From positions 62,001 to 126,000 of the forward strand of contig JAEDCN010000001.1 in the NCBI GenBank assembly GCA_016294105.1: a DNA stretch of 64,000 nucleotides. The letters are read 5' to 3'. Under the pieces are notes generated by a model. The model saw only the letters and a list, made by a program, of their open reading frames with translations, did no database searches and was not told the DNA's origin. The position numbers were made by a program, and so were the translations under genes. Positions 23,664-31,527 of this stretch are shown here, in pieces. The first letter of the stretch is position 1, and each line of letters begins with the position of its first letter. This stretch comes from Treponema sp. (GTDB lineage: Bacteria > Spirochaetota > Spirochaetia > Treponematales > Treponemataceae).

Positions 23664-24362
23664 TTAGCGGGAAGCTCCAACTCCAGTCAACTGTCGCAGC
23701 AGCTCATAAGCCTTCTGCCGAACAGGAGGAACAAAGGAGTAGTTAGAGGCGATGGAAGAAATTGACTGAATCAGAGGAGATTTGTCCTGAACGCTTTCTG
23801 CCAATCTTTCATAAGCAAAGAGAATCTCCATAGCCAAGCTACTGGTAGGATTCAATGTTGCATACTTCTTCTGTACCCAAATAATAGTGGAAACAACTTC
23901 ATCATTCTCATTGATTCCAATGCCACCCAAGCTGCGGATTGCAGCAGTTACAACCATAGGCTCATTGTCTGCAAGAGCAGTTTTAACAAGGATAGTCTTG
24001 GATTCTTCTGTCTTGATTTGTCCCAACAACTCACATGCCTTGGCACGAACATCGGGGAAGTTGTTCATAAGACGACCATTTGTACGAGCCTGAGAAGAGA
24101 TGCCTTCACCAGCCAAAGACTCCAATGAATACACGATGTCAGGGCTAGTACGACCACCGGCAATGGCTGCCTCGATATACTGGAGAGAAACAAGCTTGTT
24201 ATCTCTGTCATCTGTGTCTGCCAATTCGCGGATGATTACATCCTCAACGCTACTTAAATACTCTTGTTCAACAGTTGTCTCTTGTTCAGCCTGCTGGGAA
24301 AAAGCAAAACTAGTAAAAAGCAACCCCACACAAAGAAGTGTGAACATCTTTGTTGACTTCAT
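23664..24362 (-). CDS. Exported HEAT-repeat protein
   Basis: 232 residues with a signal peptide of about 22 residues (M-K-S-T-K-M-F-T-L-L ... A-F-S). The rest is built from paired helices of the HEAT or armadillo kind. Repeats near 90-125 (D-V-R-A-K-A-C-E-L-L-G-Q-I) and 130-165 (E-P-M-V-V-T-A-A-I-R-S-L-G-G-I-G) show the A-A-x-x-L-G-x pattern. It probably acts in the periplasm as a protein-binding scaffold, and no enzyme motif is seen. AGGAGG seven bases upstream of the ATG and a good promoter support the start. It is followed only by the two-way terminator, so it is a single-gene unit. Confidence 0.85.
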   Translation of the reverse strand: MKSTKMFTLLCVGLLFTSFAFSQQAEQETTVEQEYLSSVEDVIIRELADTDDRDNKLVSLQYIEAAIAGGRTSPDIVYSLESLAGEGISSQARTNGRLMNNFPDVRAKACELLGQIKTEESKTILVKTALADNEPMVVTAAIRSLGGIGINENDEVVSTIIWVQKKYATLNPTSSLAMEILFAYERLAESVQDKSPLIQSISSIASNYSFVPPVRQKAYELLRQLTGVGASR

Positions 24363-24383
24363 TTAATATCCTCCTAAGAACAG

Positions 24384-24412
24384 ATTATATAACTATAATA
24401 CACCTATTTCAA
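24384..24412 (-). promoter_or_regulatory. Promoter of the HEAT-repeat gene
   Basis: Read leftward: TTGAAA (24407-24412), a 17-base spacer and TATAAT (24384-24389). Confidence 0.75.
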
Positions 24413-24437
24413 AAAATCAATTAGAAATTTGTCAAAA

Positions 24438-25088
24438 TCACAGTGTATCAAGTTTCAACAACCATTTACCCTCTATTTTCTCGAAAGTGTAATAAACAAC
24501 ATCATGATTTTCTTTTACCTGAACGGCTTTCACCACGGTATCAGAAACATAGCGAATCTCATCAACGGTGTGGCCAGCACGAGCAGGAATAAATATATAC
24601 TTGAAATAATCCCGTAAACCAGAAAGCTTTAGACCCTTTACAGGAAGCCGTCCCTCCAGTTCCTTAAGACGCTTTGCATTCATCCAATAATCCTTTGATT
24701 CCTTGGACACATAGGTGAGCCAGCGGACGTAGTCTCCCTTCTTCATGATTTCATCCAACTCAGCAATGGTGTCCAAAACATCCTTCTTATCTTTTGCGAA
24801 GGTGTCTCTGGAGATGGTGCACTCTTCATTTAATGCTTTTGTGGACCGAAGGAATTCCTGCTCCTCTGGAGTAAGCTCCTGTACCACTGGCTCTAATTCC
24901 GGCTCTGGCTCTGGAACAATTGGTTCTGGTTCAGGAATAATTATCTCTGGCTCTTCAGCTGGTGTCTGAACCTCTTGTGGTACAGGCACTTCTTCAACAG
25001 GCTCCAAAACCTCTGGATTGGACTTTGTTGCCGTACAACCAGCAAGCATAAATATGACAAAAGTTATGAAAATTGATAGTTTCTTCAT
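24438..25088 (-). CDS. Lipoprotein with Pro-Glu tether
   Basis: 216 residues. The signal sequence ends in the lipobox L-A-G-C (Cys18). After it comes a linker of about 55 residues made almost only of Pro, Glu, Val and Ile with repeated P-E-P-E units, which should be stiff and extended and hold the C-terminal domain off the membrane. Residues from about 85 to the end form a mixed helix-strand domain with Y-V-R-W-L-T-Y-V-S and Y-Y-T-F-E-K-I-E-G-K-W-L-L-K. The last motif resembles the end of small SnoaL/NTF2-like or DUF4440-like folds, but I would not assign it. The gene diverges from coaD. Confidence 0.85.
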   Translation of the reverse strand: MKKLSIFITFVIFMLAGCTATKSNPEVLEPVEEVPVPQEVQTPAEEPEIIIPEPEPIVPEPEPELEPVVQELTPEEQEFLRSTKALNEECTISRDTFAKDKKDVLDTIAELDEIMKKGDYVRWLTYVSKESKDYWMNAKRLKELEGRLPVKGLKLSGLRDYFKYIFIPARAGHTVDEIRYVSDTVVKAVQVKENHDVVYYTFEKIEGKWLLKLDTL

Positions 25089-25141
25089 GGTATCACTCTA
25101 TCACTCTTTACCTTTTTGGTCAAATATAATATCGTAAGAAT

Positions 25142-25621
25142 ATGAAAATAGCTATTTTTGCTGGTACCTTTGATCCACCAACCTATGGCCATTTGAACAT
25201 AATTGAGCGTGCCAAAAGTATCTTTGATGAGCTGCATGTTGTAGTGGCATTGAACAAAGGAAAGAACTGTTTGTTTACCTCCGACGAACGATTGGCCATG
25301 CTGCAGAACCTTACTGGGCAGTGGGACAATGTGAAGGTGAGCATTTGGGACAAATTGATTGTTGACTACGCTAAGGAGCATAAGGCTAAGATTCTAGTGC
25401 GGGGAGTGCGAAACATTGGTGACTTTTCCTATGAGTTTGACCTTGCTTTGATGAATCGGGGATTAGCAGCTGATATTGAAACAGTTTTTATTCCAACTGA
25501 TCCAAAGTATTTTATCTTGAGTTCCAGCTCCATCAAGGAACTGGCTCTTTTTTGCGGAGATATTTCTACCATGGTTCCTCCCTTAGTGGCGGAAAAACTG
25601 GCACAGAAAATTAATTTATAG
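25142..25621 (+). CDS. coaD: Phosphopantetheine adenylyltransferase
   Basis: 159 residues, the standard length. CoaD joins 4'-phosphopantetheine and ATP to dephospho-CoA, the fourth step of coenzyme A synthesis. The nucleotidyltransferase motif G-T-F-D-P-P-T-Y-G-H is at 8-17, R-G-V-R-N-x-x-D-F near 87-95 binds substrate, and the S-S-S-S-I-K motif near 126-131 replaces the usual I-S-S-S-x-x-R with Lys. No clear ribosome site precedes the ATG. It diverges from the lipoprotein gene with a 53-base gap. Confidence 0.95.
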   Translation: MKIAIFAGTFDPPTYGHLNIIERAKSIFDELHVVVALNKGKNCLFTSDERLAMLQNLTGQWDNVKVSIWDKLIVDYAKEHKAKILVRGVRNIGDFSYEFDLALMNRGLAADIETVFIPTDPKYFILSSSSIKELALFCGDISTMVPPLVAEKLAQKINL

Positions 25622-25682
25622 GATTTTTTTTCTAGTTAGATATTTTTTTTCTGACAATTAAACAAAATTTGTCATTTTACCA

Positions 25683-25710
25683 TTGACGAAACTCGTTTAA
25701 ATGGTATAAT
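25683..25710 (+). promoter_or_regulatory. Promoter of rpmF-acpP
   Basis: TTGACG (25683-25688), a 16-base spacer and TATAAT (25705-25710). The rpmF start codon is at 25785. Confidence 0.75.
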
Positions 25711-25784
25711 GCATTGACAGCCTAGGGAAAAATATAGTATCTTAACTAGGTATAAAATTACAAATTATATTGAGAGGTTAATAT

Positions 25785-25970
25785 ATGGCAGTACCTAGAG
25801 CGAAAACGTCAAAAGCTCGCACCCGCAGACGACAGGCTATCAACATGAAGTTGACAGCTCCTAATCTTGTAGAGTGCAGCAATTGCGGAAACCTTACAAT
25901 GCAGCACCGTGTATGTCCCAAGTGTGGATTTTACAAGGGCCGCCAGGTAATTACACCTGAAAGCAACTAA
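25785..25970 (+). CDS. rpmF: 50S ribosomal protein L32, zinc-ribbon form
   Basis: 61 residues. The N-terminus M-A-V-P-R-A-K-T-S-K-A-R is the L32 signature. Two C-x2-C pairs (C-S-N-C near 31-34 and C-P-K-C near 44-47) form the zinc ribbon seen in one of the two L32 forms. GAGAGG eight bases upstream of the ATG. It is followed 13 bases later by acpP, a pairing known from many bacteria in which rpmF lies next to fatty-acid synthesis genes. Confidence 0.96.
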   Translation: MAVPRAKTSKARTRRRQAINMKLTAPNLVECSNCGNLTMQHRVCPKCGFYKGRQVITPESN

Positions 25971-25983
25971 AGAGGAGTGAATC

Positions 25984-26220
25984 ATGGACGAGTTGTTTGA
26001 GAAGATTAAAGGGCTTATCGTAGAGAATCTGGGTGTTGATGAGGACAAGGTTACTCTTGACTCATCCTTCCGCCAGGATTTGCACGCTGATAGCTTGGAC
26101 ACCTATGAGTTGGTGTATGCTATCGAAGAGGCACTTGGTGTAAAGATTCCCGATGATGTAGCCAATGGCTTTGAAACCGTTCGGGATGCTTACGAGTACA
26201 TTAAGTCTCAGCAGGCATAA
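25984..26220 (+). CDS. acpP: Acyl carrier protein
   Basis: 78 residues, acidic, standard length. The phosphopantetheine attachment site is the Ser of D-S-L-D at about 37-40, in A-D-S-L-D-T-Y-E-L-V. It carries growing acyl chains in fatty-acid synthesis; CoaD, encoded just upstream, makes the precursor of its prosthetic group. GAGGAG precedes the ATG. A strong terminator follows. Confidence 0.96.
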   Translation: MDELFEKIKGLIVENLGVDEDKVTLDSSFRQDLHADSLDTYELVYAIEEALGVKIPDDVANGFETVRDAYEYIKSQQA

Positions 26221-26234
26221 GGTTCAACAAACGA

Positions 26235-26279
26235 AAGGGGTGTTTGACCAGTTTTCTGGCTGAACACCCTTATTTTTTT
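26235..26279 (+). terminator. Terminator after acpP
   Basis: GGGTGTT (26238-26244) and AACACCC (26263-26269) pair, with an inner CCAG/CTGG stem, then TTATTTTTTT. Confidence 0.9.
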
Positions 26280-26284
26280 AAATC

Positions 26285-27043
26285 ATGCTAAAAAAAATTT
26301 CTAGCCTAATTTTAAATACAGGTAAATTGCCTCCCCAACGAAAGAACCTTCTTGTGGATTTTTCCAAGAAGAATTCCATTTTGTTTAATGATTTGTTGTT
26401 GCTTGATTTGGCCTTACACCATCGTTCTTATTCAAATGAAAATGGAGCGGAAAATCAGCGGTACAACAATGAACGGCTTGAATTTCTTGGAGATGCAGTG
26501 TTGGGCATGGCGACTGCCACTTACCTGTATGAGTCCATGCTGGAAAAACCAGAGGGAGATTTAGCTAGAATCAAGTCTGTGGTAGTGTCTGAAAGCACCT
26601 TGGCTCCCATTGCAAAGGCTATTGGAGTGCCTAAGTGCCTTGTTTTGGGTAAGGGAGAAGATCTTTCTGGTGGAAGAGAGAAGAAGGCAATTCTTGCAGA
26701 CGCCTTGGAAGCAATAATCGGAGCATATTATTTGGATTCAGGATACCAAGCAGCAGAAAGCTTGGTGCTACGGCTCATTGTGCCTGAAATAGAAAAAGTA
26801 TTGCAAAACAAGCATCATCGTGACTATAAGACCCTTTTACAGGAGCACTATCAAAAATTGTACAAATCTTGTCCAGAATATCTTTTGGTAAAGCGTACCG
26901 GCCCAGATCATGACAGAACCTTTTGGATTTCTGTAAAGCTGGGTCAAGTAACCTATGGTCCGGCCAAGGGAAAAAGCAAGAAGGAAGCAGAGCAGGCTGC
27001 TGCTGCCATGGCTTGGGCTGAAATTGGTGGAGATGAGAGCTAG
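26285..27043 (+). CDS. rnc: Ribonuclease III
   Basis: 252 residues, a little longer than typical. RNase III cuts double-stranded RNA, including rRNA precursors. The signature N-E-R-L-E-F-L-G-D-A-V at about 62-72 carries catalytic Glu and Asp. The D-A-L-E-A-I-I-G-A-Y-Y motif near 140-150 carries the second Asp/Glu pair, and a double-stranded RNA-binding domain follows (about 178-248). The ATG comes right after the acpP terminator and has no clear ribosome site, so expression is probably low or uses an unseen signal. Confidence 0.95.
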   Translation: MLKKISSLILNTGKLPPQRKNLLVDFSKKNSILFNDLLLLDLALHHRSYSNENGAENQRYNNERLEFLGDAVLGMATATYLYESMLEKPEGDLARIKSVVVSESTLAPIAKAIGVPKCLVLGKGEDLSGGREKKAILADALEAIIGAYYLDSGYQAAESLVLRLIVPEIEKVLQNKHHRDYKTLLQEHYQKLYKSCPEYLLVKRTGPDHDRTFWISVKLGQVTYGPAKGKSKKEAEQAAAAMAWAEIGGDES

Positions 27044-27069
27044 GCTGACGACTGTAAAAGGCTTATATC

Positions 27070-27098
27070 TTGCACTGTGGAAAAAATTATGATATTCT
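27070..27098 (+). promoter_or_regulatory. Promoter of lepB, start codon close to the transcription start
   Basis: TTGCAC (27070-27075), a 17-base spacer and TATTCT (27093-27098). The expected start of transcription lies on or beside the ATG at 27105. Confidence 0.5.
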
Positions 27099-27104
27099 GC
27101 TGTT

Positions 27105-27803
27105 ATGGCCCGTTTTGTTTACGAATTTTCATATAAAGAGCGAAAGAAACTTAGAAATAGAATTCTTTTTTTTGTGGGATTGTTCCTGTTAATTGTTGGA
27201 TTAAATACACTGATATTCAAATTTCTGCTATTTCCTGTGGTGGTAAAGTCTGATTCCATGCTTCCTCGTGTGGACCAAGGTGGATTGCTTTTGGCTTCTC
27301 CCATTGGTTCTGTGGAACGGGGAAGTCCAGTGGTATTAAAGCCTCAGATGAAGGAAAAATTAGGTGCGGTGTCTTCTTTTGCCAGTAAATTTGTTTCCTT
27401 TGTGACCTTTCAGCAGGTGCAGGATTTTCAACGTGGGACAAATGCCGTCGCAGCTGGTAACGTGCTGCGGCGTGTGGTGGGATTACCAGGGGACACCCTC
27501 TACATGAAGGATTACATCTTGTACATAAAGCCAGCGGGAGAAGACCATTTTCTTACTGAATTTGAACTTTCAGATGTTTCTTATGATATAAACGTCAGTG
27601 GTCTGCCAGAGGGGTGGGACAATATCATGGGAGCAGCAGGAACAATGGAAGAAGTGACCCTGGGTTCTGGAGAATATTTTTTGCTGTGTGATAATAGAAC
27701 CATTGGTGTGGATTCCCGTATCTGGGGGGTAATTTCAAAAAATGAGATTGCAGGAAAAGCCCTGTTCCAGTACTTCCCATTTTCTGGTTTTGGTGGCCTG
27801 TAA
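27105..27803 (+). CDS. lepB: Signal peptidase I family protein with Arg at the catalytic Lys position
   Basis: 232 residues. One membrane helix near 19-43 is followed by the S26 fold. Box B is S-D-S-M-L-P, with the nucleophile Ser51 before Met52. Box D reads L-R-R-V-V-G-L-P-G-D at about 121-130, where E. coli has I-K-R-A-V-G-L-P-G-D, so the general-base Lys is Arg122 here (codon CGG). Box E reads C-D-N-R-T-I-G-V-D-S-R in place of G-D-N-R-x-x-S-x-D-S-R, also altered. Signal peptidase I removes signal peptides from exported proteins. The altered Lys site makes normal activity uncertain; another copy elsewhere could do the main job. It stands alone between rnc and hemW. Confidence 0.85.
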   Translation: MARFVYEFSYKERKKLRNRILFFVGLFLLIVGLNTLIFKFLLFPVVVKSDSMLPRVDQGGLLLASPIGSVERGSPVVLKPQMKEKLGAVSSFASKFVSFVTFQQVQDFQRGTNAVAAGNVLRRVVGLPGDTLYMKDYILYIKPAGEDHFLTEFELSDVSYDINVSGLPEGWDNIMGAAGTMEEVTLGSGEYFLLCDNRTIGVDSRIWGVISKNEIAGKALFQYFPFSGFGGL

Positions 27804-27844
27804 GTAAAGAGCTGGTTTGTTGCTGGCTGTATCTTTAAAATAAT

Positions 27845-29110
27845 ATGAAAAAAAGCCTTTATTCTGTCTCCTCATTGTATATCCACATTCCTTACTGTGG
27901 TTCAAAGTGTTCCTATTGTGATTTTTTTTCTCTGCCAGCAGCTGGTGTTCCTGATGAATACGTAAAGGCCTTATTGCAGCAGTTTGATTGGTTTGAAGCA
28001 TTGGGATTGGTGGCCCCCCTTGAAACGGTGTATTTTGGTGGTGGAACTCCCAGTCTTTTGTCTTGCCACCAGTTAAAGATGATTATGAATCGACTGCAGG
28101 GCTTTTTAGCAGAGAATGCCGAGGTGACTTTGGAGGTGAATCCAGAAAGTACTTCAGCAGAATTGCTGGAAACGGCAAAACAATGTGGTATCAATCGGAT
28201 TTCCATGGGAATTCAAAGTCTAAAAGATGAAGTTTTATCCTGTGTGGGCCGCTGTTGTACTGCAGCACGGACTCGGCAGGCATTACAACGGCTAAAAGAA
28301 AGTGGATTGGCCTTTTGCACCGATTTTATTGCAGGACTTCCAGGACAGGAATTAACAAAGCAGGCTCATGATGAGTTTTTAGCTGATTTAGAAGAAGTAA
28401 TTTCATATAAACCTCACCATATTTCATTGTATTCACTAACTGTAGCGGAGGGAACACGGCTGTACCACCAGATTGAGAAGGGATTGATTCAATGGGAGTC
28501 AGAGGAAGCTGACAACCAATGGATTTTGGGACGGGATTGCCTTGAAGCTGCAGGATACATACAGTATGAAGTGTCCAATTTTGCTCCCCCCGGACAGGAA
28601 AGCCGCCACAATAGTGCCTATTGGAAGCAAAAGTCCTATTTGGGCTTGGGAGCTGGGGGAGCGGGAAGCCTGTACCACAAGGATAGCCAGGGAAGGATTT
28701 TGGAAGGCTTTCGATATACGAATACCACACATACCCAGCAGTACATGGATTTTTGGAATGGAAAGCCCTATGATGGAGCTACAAAGCCAGATTTACATCA
28801 GGTTGTGACTCAGGATGTACAGTGGGAAGAGCTTTACAAGCTTTTACAGACTATGATTGCTGAACATGAAGTGCTGGAGAGAGAAACCCTTTCCTTTGAA
28901 TATATAATGTTGGGCTTGAGAATGAAAGAAGGCCTTTGTGGTAAAGAATATTTTCGTCGCTTTGAGAAGAAGCTGGATACCGCCACCTTTAACCGCTTTG
29001 TTCAGCAGGGGTGGATGAAGATTGTGGATGAAGCGGAAGGTTTTTGTGGTTACTCCATGACAAAAGAAGGGCTTTTGTTTTTGAACCAGATTTTGCAAGA
29101 GCTTCTTTAG
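27845..29110 (+). CDS. hemW: Radical SAM protein HemW (coproporphyrinogen III oxidase-like)
   Basis: 421 residues, slightly longer than most HemW. The iron-sulfur site is C18-x3-C22-x2-C25 in I-P-Y-C-G-S-K-C-S-Y-C-D-F. The SAM-binding strand Y-F-G-G-G-T-P-S is near 62-69, and the E-V-N-P-E glutamate motif is near 97-101. The C-terminal HemW domain ends with G-L-R-x-x-E-G-L. HemW is thought to deliver heme to enzymes rather than to oxidise coproporphyrinogen. No heme-synthesis gene is nearby. There is no visible ribosome site before the ATG. It is convergent with pbpC. Confidence 0.92.
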   Translation: MKKSLYSVSSLYIHIPYCGSKCSYCDFFSLPAAGVPDEYVKALLQQFDWFEALGLVAPLETVYFGGGTPSLLSCHQLKMIMNRLQGFLAENAEVTLEVNPESTSAELLETAKQCGINRISMGIQSLKDEVLSCVGRCCTAARTRQALQRLKESGLAFCTDFIAGLPGQELTKQAHDEFLADLEEVISYKPHHISLYSLTVAEGTRLYHQIEKGLIQWESEEADNQWILGRDCLEAAGYIQYEVSNFAPPGQESRHNSAYWKQKSYLGLGAGGAGSLYHKDSQGRILEGFRYTNTTHTQQYMDFWNGKPYDGATKPDLHQVVTQDVQWEELYKLLQTMIAEHEVLERETLSFEYIMLGLRMKEGLCGKEYFRRFEKKLDTATFNRFVQQGWMKIVDEAEGFCGYSMTKEGLLFLNQILQELL

Positions 29111-29172
29111 GGGCAAAATTCCAAATTGAAAAATCGATAAAATTAACGGAACTGGTAGCAAAAGTCAGTATG

Positions 29173-31518
29173 TTATTCCAGTAATTCTTGAATCGTTACT
29201 GAAATGGTACTAGAACGGCCTTTTGTGTCGGTGGCGGTAAGCTGATAGGTGCCAGGCTGAGGCTTCCATTCCATTGATTCACCAGGCTTGCTTCTACCGA
29301 TGAAGTTTACCCCAGAGAACCACAATATTTCGGTGGTGTCTGCATCAGCAGTGGCACACAGGAGGATGGTGTTTTTGCTGGTGTCGCTGGTACGGAACTG
29401 ATAGGCAGAACCTGTGAGGGGAGAGATTATTTCTGGTGGATAACCTTGCTTTTGGTAGTCAAGGTGATATTCCTCTGGGGGATAATCTGGGGGCACAAGG
29501 CGAGGTAAACCAGCTAGGGTAAAAAGCTGCTGCAAGTCGCTGGGCCAGAACTCTCGCACTATAGTGGCTACATAATCTTGATTCCTCTGGTTGGTACGGT
29601 AGCCAGTTCGTGTGTCTATATATACTTGGCGGTGAATCTTGCAGGTGGTGATGGGGGAGGTTCCGGGAATGAACCAAGCATATTCGGTTTGTGGACAATG
29701 GGGATTGGGAAGTCCACCAGATACACTGCAAACTTCGATATTCTTGACATTTTGGGGCCGCTCATAGCTTGTTTGCTGATTTTTGGGAATATCTGACAAA
29801 AGGCTATATGCCATGTTAAACATGAGGGGAGCGGCCATCCTTCGTCCTAGGAAGGCATTGTTGCCCTGACCGTCAAAATTACCTATCCAGACACATAAAA
29901 TGTAGCGATCAAAAATACCCACGCTCCAGCTATCTTTAAATCCGATGGAGGTACCTGTTTTGTAGCCGATGGGAATGTCTGCCACTTCTTGGGGACGATT
30001 CTGGTAGGGGGGCACGTTGGCTTCTAGCATCTTTTTGACGATAAAGGCACTTTCTTCTGAAAGAAGGGGACGGCCAGGAGATTTTTTTGCTGTGTAAATG
30101 GAATGTATTTCCTTGTAAATTCCGTTGTTGGCCAAGATACCATAAAGAGAAGCCAGCTCCATCATGGTAACATCACCTGTACCCAGCACCAGTGAAAGAC
30201 CATAGTGTTCTCGTTCTTTGAGACCTGTAATTCCTGCTTCTATAAGAAAATCGTAGAGGTCCCGCTGCTTAAGGTCTCGGTTCAAGGCAACGGCAGGAAT
30301 ATTTCTGCTGTCTGCTAAGGCATACCACGCCTGTACTGGCCCCTTATACACGCTGCCGTAGTTATCGGGGGCATATTCGTTGAAGGCAACAGGAGTATCC
30401 TTCAGCATGGTGCAATAGTGAATAAGCCCCTGTTCCAGTGCCAGGGCGTAGATAAAGGGCTTAAGGGTGGAACCAGGAGAACGCTTAGAAGTGGTGGCAT
30501 TTACCTGACCTTGAATGGAATCATCGTAGTAGTTGGCAGAACCCACATTTGCCACCACCTCCATTTCCTTCCAGTCCACCAACAAAAAGGCACCGTTGTT
30601 CACCCCTAGGGAACCTTGCTGGCTCAGGTATAACTGGAATAATTCCTGACATTGCTGCTGGATTTGGGAGTTGATGGTGGTACGAACAGGTTGACGTGGC
30701 TGCTGCTGGGAAAGCTGGAGATTCAGCATTTCTGTAAAGTGGCGGGCCTGGTTGGGCATTTGACAGATGGTGCTTATCCGCATGTCCATGTACACCGCCT
30801 TATCTTGATCCTGGGGATGCTGTTCCACCCATGCTTGAAAGAGGCGCTGGCGGGCTTCTAGTAGCTCTCGTGGAGTATTGGTGGGAGAAGGGGCCCGCTT
30901 GGTGGGATTTTGGGGAAGGACACAGAGCATGAGGCTTTCTGTAAGTCCCAGCTGCTGTACCTCCTTGCCAAAATAAAACCAGCTAGCAGTTTCAAATCCT
31001 TCGATATTGCCTCCACAGGGAGCAAGATTCACGTAGGCTTCAAGAATTTCCTGCTTAGAAAAACACATCTCCAAATAGAGGGCTGCAAAAATCTGTCGAA
31101 GCTTTCCCAGAATCGATTTAGTGTAGATGCCGTATTTAAGACGGGCTGTTTGCATGGTAATGGTGGAAGCCCCCATGCGACGGCTTTTTATCACGTAGGT
31201 TTCCCAGAAGGCCTTAAAAATGGCCACGGGATTCACTCCATGATGATTGTAAAAGTAACGATCCTCCTGCAACAACAGGGCTTCTACAAAGTCAGGGGGA
31301 AAGTCTGACAGAGGACGATAAATGCGATACTTATGGTCAGAGGTGAGAAATACCTGCAAAAGCTGGCCCTCTTTGTCGGTGTAGGCACGGGAAAATTCAA
31401 TATCTTGGAAAATATCTCCTGTTGTTGCCGTTACCACCACCTGTATCAGGCCCACTAACATGGCCACCAAGGCTCCTCCCCCGAAAATCAAGAGAAGGAG
31501 CCATTTTCTTTTTGTCAT
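29173..31518 (-). CDS. pbpC: Penicillin-binding protein 1C (glycosyltransferase and transpeptidase)
   Basis: 781 residues. One membrane helix (about 5-30) is followed by a GT51 glycosyltransferase domain with E-D-R-Y-F near 84-88 and G-A-S-T-I-T-M-Q near 117-124. The transpeptidase domain has the catalytic S350-T-L-K353, then S-R-N near 400 and K-T-G-T-S near 518-522. The last 90 residues match the C-terminal Ig-like module of PBP1C. It polymerises and may cross-link peptidoglycan in the periplasm. The gene follows the alpha-2-macroglobulin gene by nine bases; this pair is conserved in many Gram-negative bacteria and is thought to link wall repair with defence against invading proteases. Confidence 0.95.
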   Translation of the reverse strand: MTKRKWLLLLIFGGGALVAMLVGLIQVVVTATTGDIFQDIEFSRAYTDKEGQLLQVFLTSDHKYRIYRPLSDFPPDFVEALLLQEDRYFYNHHGVNPVAIFKAFWETYVIKSRRMGASTITMQTARLKYGIYTKSILGKLRQIFAALYLEMCFSKQEILEAYVNLAPCGGNIEGFETASWFYFGKEVQQLGLTESLMLCVLPQNPTKRAPSPTNTPRELLEARQRLFQAWVEQHPQDQDKAVYMDMRISTICQMPNQARHFTEMLNLQLSQQQPRQPVRTTINSQIQQQCQELFQLYLSQQGSLGVNNGAFLLVDWKEMEVVANVGSANYYDDSIQGQVNATTSKRSPGSTLKPFIYALALEQGLIHYCTMLKDTPVAFNEYAPDNYGSVYKGPVQAWYALADSRNIPAVALNRDLKQRDLYDFLIEAGITGLKEREHYGLSLVLGTGDVTMMELASLYGILANNGIYKEIHSIYTAKKSPGRPLLSEESAFIVKKMLEANVPPYQNRPQEVADIPIGYKTGTSIGFKDSWSVGIFDRYILCVWIGNFDGQGNNAFLGRRMAAPLMFNMAYSLLSDIPKNQQTSYERPQNVKNIEVCSVSGGLPNPHCPQTEYAWFIPGTSPITTCKIHRQVYIDTRTGYRTNQRNQDYVATIVREFWPSDLQQLFTLAGLPRLVPPDYPPEEYHLDYQKQGYPPEIISPLTGSAYQFRTSDTSKNTILLCATADADTTEILWFSGVNFIGRSKPGESMEWKPQPGTYQLTATDTKGRSSTISVTIQELLE

Positions 31519-31527
31519 GAAGAAATC

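Noticed and set aside
29111..29172. A terminator between the convergent hemW and pbpC genes
   Set aside because: No stem longer than a few base pairs and no T-run were found in the 62 bases.
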